Positions 42,439 to 51,818 of a stretch of 58,616 nucleotides of DNA are shown here, in pieces (position 1 is the first letter of the stretch; each line of letters starts with the position of its first letter). The translations under genes were made by a program, and so were the position numbers. The notes under the pieces are model-generated. The model did not search any database. It saw only the letters and a list, made by a program, of their open reading frames with translations, and was not told the DNA's origin. Origin of the DNA: Bacillus sonorensis NBRC 101234 = KCTC 13918 (lineage in GTDB: Bacteria; Bacillota; Bacilli; Bacillales; Bacillaceae); NCBI RefSeq assembly GCF_001592005.1, contig NZ_BCVZ01000022.1, forward strand, positions 1 through 58,616, given 5' to 3'.

Positions 42439-43134
42439 TTAAGGAAGGCATTTCAAGATCCATGCGATCATCCGCCATCTTTTTGTAATATAAGCGTGTT
42501 TTTTCTTTTTTTGAACAGCCTTGAGAATCTGGGCGGCGGCCTTCTCCGGAGAAGCTGCCCAAAACAGGTTTTCCGCTTTTGCAAGCGCCGTGTTGACAAA
42601 GCCTGGCTGAATTTCAGTGATCGCAATGTCAGCTCCTGCGCTTTTCACTTTTCGCCTCAGTCCCTTTACATAATGTGAAACGAAAGCTTTTGAAGCGCTA
42701 TAGGCGACGGCTGATCCGCTTGCTCTTAATGCGGCAACAGATGAGAGGGCGATCAAATGGCCGCGCCCATTGTGTAAGAAATGCTCCAGAAAAACGTTTG
42801 AACAAGCGGCAAACCCTGACACATTCACATCAATCGTTTCTTTTTGTTTGTGCCAGTCGATCCCGCTTTCGGTATATCCGACGCCTGAACAAATGAAAAC
42901 CGCATCCACCTGCCCCAGCTCACGAATCAGTTCTTTTAACAGCATATTCGCTTGTTCAACATCAGCTACGTCAATCTTTTTGATATGTGAAAGGTTAGGC
43001 AGTTCATTCCGCAATTTGGTGAGCAGCTCTTCACGCCTGGCAGCAAGCCCCAGCACAACCCCGTTCTCTGACAGCTGTTTGGCCAGCTCTCTCCCGATCC
43101 CGGAACTCGCCCCGATCACTATTGCTTTTTTCAT
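42439..43134 (-). CDS. Short-chain dehydrogenase/reductase (SDR)
   Basis: 231 residues, classical SDR. Cofactor motif GASSGIG at 8-14, catalytic S131/S132, Y145 and K149 (YSASK). Substrate not predictable. Placed between ysmA and gerE, where B. subtilis has no such gene as I recall; ribosome binding site GGGGAGAAGAG before the ATG. Confidence 0.85.
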   Translation of the reverse strand: MKKAIVIGASSGIGRELAKQLSENGVVLGLAARREELLTKLRNELPNLSHIKKIDVADVEQANMLLKELIRELGQVDAVFICSGVGYTESGIDWHKQKETIDVNVSGFAACSNVFLEHFLHNGRGHLIALSSVAALRASGSAVAYSASKAFVSHYVKGLRRKVKSAGADIAITEIQPGFVNTALAKAENLFWAASPEKAAAQILKAVQKKKKHAYITKRWRMIAWILKCLP

Positions 43135-43153
43135 GTCTCTTCTCCCCTCATGA

Positions 43154-43618
43154 TTATTTCTCAGGAAATGTGCCTAATAATTTCAGTCTTTGATCTTCCG
43201 TCCAGCTTTCGGGTTTCCCCGTATTTTTCGCAATCTGGACCATGACGGCTGTTCCTGTAAAACAGGGAGTACCCGCCTTGTTTTCCGCCAAGTAATGGAG
43301 CGTAAGCGAGGATGTTCCGACAGCTGCCGTTTTGACGCCGATTTTTAAGTTTTCATGGAGCATGACTTGCATGTGATAGTCGCACTGCTGGCTGGCCACG
43401 ACCGGAATCGTCCGGCTTTCTGAATCAGCCAGATGATCCATCGTTTGAAGATGTTTAAAATAAGAAATTCTCGCTTCTTCAAAATATATGAACGGGGTCA
43501 CATTATTCATGTGCCCGAACATATCCGTTTCCGAAAAGCGGACAGACACCTCCTCAAAAAAAGAAAACGACTGCCGCCATTCGGCGAATGACCCCTCAAT
43601 ATATGCAGGCAATTTCAT
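43154..43618 (-). CDS. ysmA: Thioesterase-like hot-dog protein YsmA
   Basis: 154 residues from MKLPAYIEGSF, after an AGGGGAT site; an upstream extension of 20 residues runs back through the sdh terminator and is rejected. Acyl-CoA thioesterase (4HBT) motif RFSETDMFGHMNN with the aspartate expected for catalysis. Substrate unknown. Confidence 0.88.
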   Translation of the reverse strand: MKLPAYIEGSFAEWRQSFSFFEEVSVRFSETDMFGHMNNVTPFIYFEEARISYFKHLQTMDHLADSESRTIPVVASQQCDYHMQVMLHENLKIGVKTAAVGTSSLTLHYLAENKAGTPCFTGTAVMVQIAKNTGKPESWTEDQRLKLLGTFPEK

Positions 43619-43642
43619 TGGTTCCATCCCCTTTTTTTCATG

Positions 43643-43675
43643 AAAACACCTCTTCAAAACTGAAGAGGTGCGTTT
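43643..43675 (-). terminator. Terminator of the sdh operon
   Basis: Minus-strand CACCTCTTC/GAAGAGGTG stem with a 6-base loop followed by TTTTC, immediately behind sdhB. Confidence 0.9.
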
Positions 43676-43677
43676 CA

Positions 43678-44442
43678 TTATTCCGTGTTGTCGCTTCCGA
43701 AGAAGTTTTTAAACGCCTGTACGGTGGTATCCCTGTTTAGTGCGGCGATTGACGTCGTCAAAGGAATTCCTTTCGGACATGCCTGCACACAGTTTTGCGA
43801 ATTTCCGCAATTGGCAAGGCCGCCGTCACCCATGATCGCTTCAAGCCGTTCAGATTTGTTCATCGCTCCGGTCGGATGGGCGTTGAACAGGCGAACTTGC
43901 GAAAGCGGTGCAGGTCCCATGAAGCTTGATTTGTCATTGACGTTTGGACAAGCTTCAAGACAGACGCCGCATGTCATGCATTTTGACAGCTCGTAAGCCC
44001 ACTGCCGTCTTTTTTCCGGCATTCTCGGCCCCGGCCCCAGATCATATGTGCCATCGATCGGCACCCAAGCTTTGACTTTCTTTAAGGAATCAAACATCCG
44101 GCTCCTGTCTACCTGAAGATCGCGAACAACCGGAAATGTTTTCATCGGCTCAAGGCGGATCGGCTGTTCGAGCTGGTCGATCAGCGCTGTGCACGATTGT
44201 CTCGGTTTTCCGTTAATGACCATGGAACATGCGCCGCACACTTCTTCCAGACAGTTCATATCCCAGGCAATCGGCGTCGTTTTTTCTCCTTTTGCATTGA
44301 CCGGATTTCTTCTGATTTCCATTAATGCAGAAATGACGTTCATGTTTGGACGGTAAGCAATTTCAAACTCTTCCTGGTAAGGACTGGACTCCGCTGTATC
44401 CTGACGAGTGATGATAAACTTGATTGTCTGATTTTCACTCAT
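43678..44442 (-). CDS. sdhB: Succinate dehydrogenase iron-sulfur subunit
   Basis: 254 residues carrying three clusters: [2Fe-2S] ligands in CLEEVCGACSM...SC, then CMTCGVCLEACPN and CGNSQNCVQACPKG for the 4Fe/3Fe clusters. Transfers electrons from SdhA to the membrane subunit. ATG overlaps the sdhA stop. Confidence 0.97.
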   Translation of the reverse strand: MSENQTIKFIITRQDTAESSPYQEEFEIAYRPNMNVISALMEIRRNPVNAKGEKTTPIAWDMNCLEEVCGACSMVINGKPRQSCTALIDQLEQPIRLEPMKTFPVVRDLQVDRSRMFDSLKKVKAWVPIDGTYDLGPGPRMPEKRRQWAYELSKCMTCGVCLEACPNVNDKSSFMGPAPLSQVRLFNAHPTGAMNKSERLEAIMGDGGLANCGNSQNCVQACPKGIPLTTSIAALNRDTTVQAFKNFFGSDNTE

Positions 44443-46202
44443 GATTTCGCCACCTTTTTCTTCGAGTAATCCCGTTTACGCGGTGCGATTAATGAAACAT
44501 CGACATCCTCATAATGGAATTTCGGGGCTTCAAAATCGCCTGCATGTTTCGCCATTGTCGTTTTCAGCCATTCCTCATCATTTCGTTCAGGGAAATCCGG
44601 TTTATAATGGGCGCCGCGGCTTTCGTCCCGGTTGTATGCGCCGAGTGTGATCACCCTTGCGAGCTGCAGCATGTTCCGCAGCTGACGCGTGAATACCGCT
44701 CCTTGGTTGCTCCATTTCGCCGTATCATTGATATTGATGCTGCTGTAGCGTTCCATGAGCTCCTGGATTTTTTCATCCGTTTGCAGAAGCTTGTCATTGT
44801 AGCGGACGACCGTCACATTGTCAGTCATCCATTCGCCGAGCTCTTTATGAAGCACATAAGCATTTTCATTGCCGTCCATCTTCATAACGTCCGCCCATTT
44901 TTCTTCTTCTTTTCTGATGTATGAATCATAGAGAGACGAAGATAAGTCCTCTGCGGATGTTTCAAGCCCTTGAATGTATTCAACGGCTTTAGGCCCGGCC
45001 ACCATTCCGCCGTAGATCGCGGACAAGAGCGAATTCGCGCCAAGACGGTTTCCGCCGTGCATGGAGTAATCGCATTCGCCTGCGGCAAACAGCCCCGGAA
45101 TGTTTGTCATTTGGTCGTAGTTGACCCAAAGTCCGCCCATTGAGTAGTGAACCGCAGGGAAAATTTTCATCGGCAGCTTGCGGGGGTCGTCCCCCATGAA
45201 TTTTTCATAGATTTCAATAATGCCGCCAAGCTTGATATCAAGCTCTTTCGGATCTTTATGAGAAAGATCGAGATACACCATGTTTTCGCCGTTGATTCCG
45301 AGCTTCTGTCTGACGCAGACATCGAAAATTTCGCGAGTCGCGATATCACGCGGGACAAGGTTTCCGTATGCCGGATATTTTTCCTCAAGAAAGTACCAAG
45401 GTTTCCCGTCTTTATAGGTCCAGACCCGGCCGCCTTCGCCACGCGCCGATTCACTCATCAGCCTCAGCTTGTCATCACCCGGGATGGCCGTCGGGTGGAT
45501 TTGGATGAATTCACCGTTCGCATAATATGCGCCCTGCTGGTAGACGATTGAAGCCGCTGATCCTGTATTGATCATGGAGTTCGTCGATTTTCCGAAGATG
45601 ATTCCCGGTCCGCCGGTCGCCATGATGACGGCGTCCGAACGGAACGATTCAATTTCCATTGTCGTCAAATTTTGCGCGACGATGCCGCGGCACTTCCGAT
45701 CATCATCAAGTACGGCGCCAAGAAATTCCCAGCCTTCATATTTGGAAACAAGCCCCGCAACTTCAAAGCGGCGGACCTGCTCATCAAGCGCATAAAGAAG
45801 CTGCTGACCTGTCGTTGCCCCGGCATACGCCGTTCTGTGATGCTGCGTTCCTCCGAAGCGGCGGAAATCGAGCAGCCCTTCCGGTGTCCTGTTGAACATG
45901 ACCCCCATGCGGTCGAGCAGATGAATGATCGATGGCGCAGCCTCGCACATCGCTTTTACCGGCGGCTGGTTTGCCAAAAAGTCCCCGCCGTAAACCGTAT
46001 CGTCAAAATGCTCCCAAGGGGAGTCTCCTTCACCTTTCGTATTAACCGCTCCGTTGATTCCGCCCTGCGCACATACTGAATGCGACCGTTTCACCGGAAC
46101 GATTGAAAATAGTTTTACACTTGTTCCTGCTTCCGCAGCTTTAATGGTCGCCATCAGACCCGCAAGTCCTCCGCCGACGACGATAATGCTTGAGTTGCTC
46201 AT
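44439..46202 (-). CDS. sdhA: Succinate dehydrogenase flavoprotein subunit
   Basis: 587 residues. FAD-binding VVGGGLAGLMATIKAAEAG at the N-terminus (quoted from residue 8), the covalent flavin histidine H41 in KRSHSVCAQGG, active-site loop RLGANSLLSAIYGG near 380. Oxidises succinate to fumarate in the TCA cycle and respiratory chain. Confidence 0.97.
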   Translation of the reverse strand: MSNSSIIVVGGGLAGLMATIKAAEAGTSVKLFSIVPVKRSHSVCAQGGINGAVNTKGEGDSPWEHFDDTVYGGDFLANQPPVKAMCEAAPSIIHLLDRMGVMFNRTPEGLLDFRRFGGTQHHRTAYAGATTGQQLLYALDEQVRRFEVAGLVSKYEGWEFLGAVLDDDRKCRGIVAQNLTTMEIESFRSDAVIMATGGPGIIFGKSTNSMINTGSAASIVYQQGAYYANGEFIQIHPTAIPGDDKLRLMSESARGEGGRVWTYKDGKPWYFLEEKYPAYGNLVPRDIATREIFDVCVRQKLGINGENMVYLDLSHKDPKELDIKLGGIIEIYEKFMGDDPRKLPMKIFPAVHYSMGGLWVNYDQMTNIPGLFAAGECDYSMHGGNRLGANSLLSAIYGGMVAGPKAVEYIQGLETSAEDLSSSLYDSYIRKEEEKWADVMKMDGNENAYVLHKELGEWMTDNVTVVRYNDKLLQTDEKIQELMERYSSININDTAKWSNQGAVFTRQLRNMLQLARVITLGAYNRDESRGAHYKPDFPERNDEEWLKTTMAKHAGDFEAPKFHYEDVDVSLIAPRKRDYSKKKVAKS

Positions 46203-46235
46203 GCCAGCCCCACTCCCTCTAGTAATCTAGTTCTT

Positions 46236-46844
46236 TTACACAAATGCCAAAATCGCTCTCAGCCCTACATAGGACAGCACAACAAAGACTCCCATTGTCA
46301 CAAACGTGGAAATTCGCTGTGAACGCGGAGAAACCGTAATTCCCCAAGTGACAGCAAACGACCATAAACCGTTTGAAAAGTGGAAGATCGTTGAGAGGAC
46401 ACCTACAATGTAAAAGCCGAGCATGATCGGGGAGCTCAGAATATCAGCCATCATGTCAAAGTTTACCTCTGCCCCCATTTGGGCGGCAATCCGCGTTTGC
46501 CAGACATGCCAGCTGACAAAAATTAAGGTGATGATTCCTGTTACCCGCTGCAGAATAAACATCCAGTTTCTAAAGTAGCCGAATCTGTTCGCATTATTTT
46601 TCGCCGTAAACGCTATGTATACACCATAAACAGCATGATAAATCAGCGGAAGGAAAATCACGAAGATTTCCAACGCGTACCTGAACGGCAGGTTCTCCAT
46701 AAAATGAGCGGCGTTGTTAAACGCCTCTTCTCCGCTTGCCGCAAAGTGATTGACAACCAAATGCTGGATGAGAAATATGCCCACCGGTATGACGCCAAGC
46801 AAAGAATGCAGTCTTCGATACACAAACTCTCTGTTCCCGGCCAT
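46236..46844 (-). CDS. sdhC: Succinate dehydrogenase cytochrome b558 subunit
   Basis: 202 residues, five membrane helices, single-polypeptide di-heme anchor of the B. subtilis type. Candidate heme histidines include H13, H28, H70 and H113 by spacing. First gene of sdhCAB; a promoter lies upstream. Confidence 0.95.
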   Translation of the reverse strand: MAGNREFVYRRLHSLLGVIPVGIFLIQHLVVNHFAASGEEAFNNAAHFMENLPFRYALEIFVIFLPLIYHAVYGVYIAFTAKNNANRFGYFRNWMFILQRVTGIITLIFVSWHVWQTRIAAQMGAEVNFDMMADILSSPIMLGFYIVGVLSTIFHFSNGLWSFAVTWGITVSPRSQRISTFVTMGVFVVLSYVGLRAILAFV

Positions 46845-46944
46845 TGCTTTACCCCCTAGTTGATAAGTGCAGTAAAATTGAAAGGTCTCCTATCCCCCGT
46901 CCTGTTTCAAATATCGCACTTTGTTAAGTTTTTATGACAATTTC

Positions 46945-46973
46945 ATTTTACTCCTATGAGAAAAAAGCGTCAA
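46945..46973 (-). promoter_or_regulatory. Promoter of sdhCAB
   Basis: Minus-strand TTGACG (46968-46973), 17-base spacer, TAAAAT (46945-46950), giving a leader of about 95 bases. The remainder of 46974-47146 is AT-rich and carries the yslB upstream region. Confidence 0.75.
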
Positions 46974-47146
46974 GAAAACGCGTACATAAATTGAAATTTT
47001 CTAACATCTCACGAAATTTCAGAAATTTTTATTTTATTAAAATATAAATATATCAGATTTTTTTCTTTTGAAATTGCATGTCCGCGCTGTAATCTTCCCC
47101 CCCATTTAAGCTATAATAAACGAAGGAAAGAGGGGAGACATTGGAT

Positions 47147-47590
47147 ATGAACAAATATGAAGCAAACTTAGCGCAATTAAAAGAGCTGGAAGTCTCCGCA
47201 TATGCCTATGAATTAATCAGGGAAGTGGTTCTTCCGGATATGCTGGGACAAGACTATGCCGACATGATGTATTGGGCCGGGAAAAACCTCGCCCGGAAGT
47301 TTCCGCTGGAATCATGGGAAGACATCCCTGCGTTTTTTCATGATGCAGGATGGGGAACGCTCACGATGGTTCATTCAAAAAAACAGGAACTTGAATTTGA
47401 ACTTGAAGGCCCGCTGGTCTCCAATCGTCTCAAATTTCAAAAAGAACCCTGCTTTCAGCTTGAAGCCGGGTTTATCGCCGAACAAATCCAGCTGATGAAC
47501 GAGCATATTGCCGAATCATATGAACAAGTCAAAAAAAGAGCCGGAAAAGTTGTATTGACCGTCAAATGGGATATGAAAGATCCGGCATGA
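47147..47590 (+). CDS. yslB: YslB, DUF2507 protein
   Basis: 147 residues from ATG, 9 bases after GAGGGGAG; a TTG two codons upstream is too near that site. Conserved protein of unknown function (WAGKNLARKFPLESW, KEPCFQLEAGFIAEQIQ, terminal VKWDMKDP). V4R-like small-molecule-binding fold has been proposed for the family; not testable here. Divergent from sdhC. Confidence 0.88.
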   Translation: MNKYEANLAQLKELEVSAYAYELIREVVLPDMLGQDYADMMYWAGKNLARKFPLESWEDIPAFFHDAGWGTLTMVHSKKQELEFELEGPLVSNRLKFQKEPCFQLEAGFIAEQIQLMNEHIAESYEQVKKRAGKVVLTVKWDMKDPA

Positions 47591-47645
47591 TGCTCGAAAG
47601 GCTGCTGTTGATTTTCAGCAGCTTCAGGCATCTCGACAGCCTCAG

Positions 47646-47669
47646 CTTGTAGAAAAAAACAAGTTTTTT
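47646..47669 (+). terminator. Terminator after yslB
   Basis: CTTGT/ACAAG hairpin followed by TTTTTT, directly abutting the insertion sequence. A second hairpin (47601-47622) lies closer to the gene. Confidence 0.5.
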
Positions 47670-47764
47670 CGGGACTGACCCCATAAGATGAGACAAATAA
47701 AAAACACCTTCAAGTTTGAAAACGGATAGTTGTTATCGAAATAAGACGTGGAGGTGTTTTTTCT

Positions 47765-48018
47765 ATGGGGACAAGAGTGAGTTATCCGGTTGAAGTCAAA
47801 CGGAAGGCTGTAGAAATGAGATTGCAGGCGAACCTATGAAAGAGATGATGCAGGAATTAAATATCAAGAATAAGACACAGGTGCAGACATGGGTCAGGTG
47901 GTATAAGGCTGGGGATACACACCGGTTCGAACAACCTGTTGGAAAACAATATATTTATGGAAAGGGTCCCGAGTATTCTTCCGAATTAGAGAAATCGCTA
48001 TCTGATACAACAGAATGA
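47765..48018 (+). pseudogene. IS3-family orfA remnant
   Basis: The first 24 codons (GTRVSYPVEVKRKAVEMRLQ) are a transposase helix-turn-helix start and end at a TGA. The rest continues in another frame (KEMMQELNIKNKTQVQTWVRWYK, quoted in part) up to 48018. A one-base frame change near 47836 breaks the gene. Confidence 0.8.
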
Positions 48019-48087
48019 AGTTTTAAAAAAGTACAACGAATTGGAAAGGAAGTTGATAAGGAAACGTCAATCGAACTGGTAGAAGAG

Positions 48088-48872
48088 TTGCGCCAAACGA
48101 TGACGGTACAGGACATTTGTGTCCATTTAGGTATCTCACGCGGTTCGTATTATAGTTGGAAAAAGGATCTGACTAAGAATAATTCTAAGAGGCGATTAGA
48201 AAAACAAATCGGCACGTTGTACCGAGAGCACAAGTATCGATATGGATATTGGAAAATTACAGCCATACTAAAAAAGAGAATGCGTATTAACCGTAAAACT
48301 GTTCAACGTATCATCCAGAAAAACCAGTGGCAGTGTCGAGTTAAAGTGAAAAAGTGTAAGAAGAATGGGCAGCCCTATGCCGTGGTCGATAATATACTGG
48401 ATCGGGACTTTCAGTCTGACCGTCCTCTTGAAAAACTGGACAAAAACAATTGTACCTTTCCAGTATATTGGATTTATACAATGGAGAAGTGATTGCTTCT
48501 ACGATTGGGGATAAGCAGGACACAGACTTTGTTTTACATACACTTGATCAGTTGCCAACACTGCCTCAGAACTGCGTGTTACATAGCGATCAAGGTTCAG
48601 TTTATACATCTTACTAGTATCAGAAAGCTGTTAATATAAAAGGCATTACCATGAGCATGTCCCGCAAAGGGACGCCCGCTGATAAAGCCTCCATCGAATC
48701 GTTTCATTCCTCACTAAAGTCTGAAACGCTCTATCTCAACAGCATTGATCGAACTACGACCACCATCGTAGAACGGACTGTCAAAGAATACATTTATTAT
48801 TATAACAACATTCGTATTCAAACGAAACTAAACAACCAATCACCGGTAAATTATCGGCAATTGGCTGTATAA
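48088..48872 (+). pseudogene. IS3-family orfB (DDE transposase) remnant
   Basis: Recognisable pieces: TVQDICVHLGISRGSYYSWKK, HKYRYGYWKITAILKK, then, after a frameshift near 48450, YNGEVIASTIGDKQDTDF and LHSDQGSVYTS followed by a TAG (48615-48617), then SRKGTPADKASIESFHSSLK and the C-terminus to 48872. The segment that should carry the first catalytic Asp (W-x-TD-Y) is missing. Inactive. Confidence 0.85.
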
Positions 48873-48990
48873 AGGTGTTTTGATCCCTGTCTCAAAAACG
48901 GGGGTCAGTCCCTTTCATGCAAGCTTTTTTTATTCATTTGTTTTCCCGTCCTTTTTCATGTTTTGAAAAGAGAAAAAGTCCTCCCACACC

Positions 48991-50289
48991 CTAGTCAAGC
49001 TTGGCTAAGTATGTGGCAATCTTCATCAAATTCTGGCAAGTGGCTGCGGGAAGAACTTGTTCTTTCACATTTCGTTTTCCCCTCAACCGACAGTAGCGAA
49101 GCCCATGCAGCTGTTTTGAATCTGCAAAGCTTCGCTCTATTTTTTCTTTCACAGAGGGTTTCCCCAAATTTATACAAACGATTTTGACTGACCTTTTCTT
49201 TATTGCCCTCCCCTATGTGTCTCGAAACGACCTTCTAGCGGTTCTTCGATGGTGTACAGTTTAAATGCAGAGGGTATGAGGCGCACTTTGCAGGATTTGA
49301 TTTATAGAATATGTAGCCTTATCGATCGGTCGTTGAGCATTGGGGTGTTCTGTCTGTTCGGACATATGTACCGATCTTTTCCACAGTCATATTGAAACCC
49401 CCACTTTTGAAACAATCATCTTGTGGGATGAAAGCGTCTATGGGCGATCACGCCGAAGATATTGCGATCGGATAACCCTTTACAGATTAGAGTTGTCAAA
49501 TAGCCTGAATTAAGAGGCACAGATTCTGCTTGAAAACCAAATCGTGCGATTTGATGATCTAATCGATCAAGGTAAGGCGCAGAATCATGGACCATTATCG
49601 GGCGTTACAAAGGCATCGGTGATGATATTATATTTCATGTCAGTTGTTCGGCAAATAGAAAAATCCCTTCAGGTTTGTTTTCATGGTAAAGATAGCAACT
49701 TACGGGATCAGTTACGGTGGCAAATTTCTTTTTCACCCCCTCTCTGGCTTTTAAAGACTTTTTTCCGTGTGCTTCTTGGACGGCTTCATCCAAGCCCTTT
49801 ATATAGATTTTTGTATCCTGTTCAATCTTTTTTTCGTGTACTTATGCTTGGTAGAGTCGGTGAATAAGACACGTCCGCCCACCATCATGATTGATTGCTT
49901 GAAGTACGCTCTCATCAAAAATGTCTTGGAAGATGTTTGTGTTATTAAAGCGTGTGCATCTATTCGAGCTGGTTGTGGAATGGTGTGGAACTCGATCGTG
50001 AATGTTAATCCTAGAAACCAACTATAGACCTATTATAGTAAGTTTCTTTGTCGATCTGTCTTTCTGAACGGATACCATAGAGCTACCCGATAAACATCAT
50101 TTTGCACAAAATCAGCGGATCAAGCAAGAGGCGACCTTTATTTTCTCAATAGTAAGGTTTAACCATTACAATGATAAAAGAGAAATCAATGTACTTGTCA
50201 ATTTTACGTAGCAGGTGATCCTCTTCGATAAGTTTGTCGAGCAGTACCAATCCAGCGTCGTTCCGGGAAGAATTCCTTGTGTGGTACAT
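48991..50289 (-). pseudogene. IS1182-family transposase remnant
   Basis: Read on the minus strand, it begins at an ATG (50289) with MYHTRNSSRNDAGLVLLDKL and continues through DHLLRKIDKYIDFSFI, LLLDPLILCKMMFIG and YGIRSERQIDKE, with stops and frame changes between. It ends with ERSFADSKQLHGLRYCRLRG and IATYLAKLD before a TAG. Length fits a complete but badly decayed element. 48913-48990 and 50290-50480 hold no other gene I can support. Confidence 0.8.
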
Positions 50290-50348
50290 ATGCAGACACT
50301 ATCCTTTTTGAAGACTTTTCTTTATTATAAAATGAGGAAAATAGGAAA

Positions 50349-50372
50349 GGCTACCGAGAAAATCTCGACAGC
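50349..50372 (-). terminator. Hairpin downstream of the lanthipeptide operon
   Basis: Minus-strand GGCTGTCGAGA-TT-TCTCGGTAGCC (imperfect) followed by TTTCCTATTTTCC. It could end the operon or belong to the IS1182 remnant. Confidence 0.45.
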
Positions 50373-50479
50373 CTTAGAAACCGACCTACCAATCTATTCT
50401 ACCTTAATGCTTTTTCAAACCTGTAAATCCCCTAAATAAACTACATTGCTAACTGTCGCCAAACGAAAGCTTCATGTAA

Positions 50480-51790
50480 TTATTTTATACGTTTAAGGGT
50501 ATTATAGACATTAATTTTTTGAATTTTATATTTTTCCTTCTTACCTAAATAAATAGAACCTTTTTTTAAAAAGAACTTTACTTTGTTTGCTTTAGGATAT
50601 TCACCTGTTATATTTTTGTATTTTGATATAATTAGGGCACTCGCAGCACTAACTTGAGGAGCAGCTAAACTTGTTCCATAAGTTAAAGTATAACCGTCTT
50701 GTATTTCTGCTATTTGATCTAAGATAGGTTTTTGTAGATAAGTCGGGTAAGAAGTGATGATCATGTCTCTAATATCAATTTGAGATGTCTCATCATAATT
50801 ATTCCCAAGATATCCAACAGGAGCAACAAAGTCTACTTTTTTTCCGTAGTTAGAATAAGGTGCTAATTCATCATTGCTCAATACTCCTCCTACTGTAATA
50901 ACTTTGTTCATACCTCCAGGTAAATGATAGTTATTCTTTTCTTTCCTTAGCCTGTCCAAATCCAGCCCGTCATTTCCAGAGGAAGCTACGACAACTACAT
51001 TTGACTTTTTGGCATAATTTATAGCTCTTTCATAAGCTTTTATAGTAACCTTATCATCTTTATCATTTTTACTTTTATATGTACCTAAGCTAAGATTAAT
51101 AACTTTATTGCCGTCCTTAACAGCCTGAATAATAGCCTGGATTGTCCACAAAGAGTCTCCATCTACCTTGCCAATGACTTTGTAGGGAACTATTGAAATA
51201 TCAGGAGCTATTCCTTCCATTACACCAGCAACTAAGGTACCATGTCCAAAATCATCTGATATGTCGGAATCATTGTCAACAAAAGACTTAGCCTTTTGTA
51301 AATCTAAATTATTTTGTAGATATGGATGATTAACATCTACTCCACTATCAATAAGTGCTACCTTAACCTTTGGATCAATTTTCGCTAATTTATATGATTC
51401 AAAATCCTTTGTAATATCCCTCAAATACCAGTTGTTTTTTTGAAACGCCGGAGAATTTAAGCCTAACTGGGATTGATCTTTCGTAGATGCCTCTACCTTC
51501 GTTTTATTTAAATGCCCTTCTTCTTCAATTGTTTTTGAAAGCTTATTTGTTAAATGAAGAGTTGAAAGTGATGGACCTTTATAAGAAATAAGACCAATTT
51601 CCTTTACACCTTCAATTTGTTCTACATTATTTTGTTCTATTAATCTATAAACTTCATTATATTTTTCGTTCTGATTTAATATGATCGTTCTCCAATCGCT
51701 AACATTATCTGTACTATCCGCCAAAATATTGTTGTGAGAATAAAAAAGTCCTATAACTACAAAAAACAACCCTAGTATATACTTTTTCAT
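50480..51790 (-). CDS. Secreted subtilisin-like lanthipeptide protease, CylA-like (LanP)
   Basis: 436 residues; S8 family. Signal peptide ~1-25 (KKYILGLFFVVIGLFYSHNNILA, quoted in part), propeptide to ~100, catalytic domain with D148 (ALIDSG), H183 (FGHGTLVAG), oxyanion N273 (SSGND) and S374 (YGTSLAAP). In the cytolysin system CylA removes the six-residue GDVQAE remnant from both peptides outside the cell after CylB cleavage. The equivalent here would be GDVKPE, and the propeptide contains a plausible matching self-cleavage site ending in Glu (TKVE at 97-100). Length is close to CylA (~412). Last gene of the operon. Confidence 0.9.
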   Translation of the reverse strand: MKKYILGLFFVVIGLFYSHNNILADSTDNVSDWRTIILNQNEKYNEVYRLIEQNNVEQIEGVKEIGLISYKGPSLSTLHLTNKLSKTIEEEGHLNKTKVEASTKDQSQLGLNSPAFQKNNWYLRDITKDFESYKLAKIDPKVKVALIDSGVDVNHPYLQNNLDLQKAKSFVDNDSDISDDFGHGTLVAGVMEGIAPDISIVPYKVIGKVDGDSLWTIQAIIQAVKDGNKVINLSLGTYKSKNDKDDKVTIKAYERAINYAKKSNVVVVASSGNDGLDLDRLRKEKNNYHLPGGMNKVITVGGVLSNDELAPYSNYGKKVDFVAPVGYLGNNYDETSQIDIRDMIITSYPTYLQKPILDQIAEIQDGYTLTYGTSLAAPQVSAASALIISKYKNITGEYPKANKVKFFLKKGSIYLGKKEKYKIQKINVYNTLKRIK

Positions 51791-51818
51791 TAGTTCGCCA
51801 CACCTTCTTTGTATGTAT

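Larger units (their letters stand above)
47671..48912 (+). mobile_element. Degenerate IS3-family insertion sequence, 1242 bases
   Basis: Terminal inverted repeats begin GGGACTGACCCC on both ends (inner parts diverge: TAAGATGAGACA against GTTTTTGAGACA). A 4-base direct repeat TTTC flanks it (47667-47670 and 48913-48916). Contains remnants of an overlapping orfA/orfB pair. Multiple frameshifts and an in-frame stop make it non-autonomous. Confidence 0.88.

Noticed and set aside
47765..48872. Programmed -1 frameshifting in the IS3 orfA-orfB pair as explanation for the broken frames
   Set aside because: More than one break occurs, including a stop at 48615-48617 and loss of the segment with the first catalytic Asp, so decay rather than programmed frameshift explains the pattern.
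49544..50027. Plus-strand protein genes between the IS remnants and the lanthipeptide operon
   Set aside because: They are antisense frames of the decayed IS1182-like transposase.
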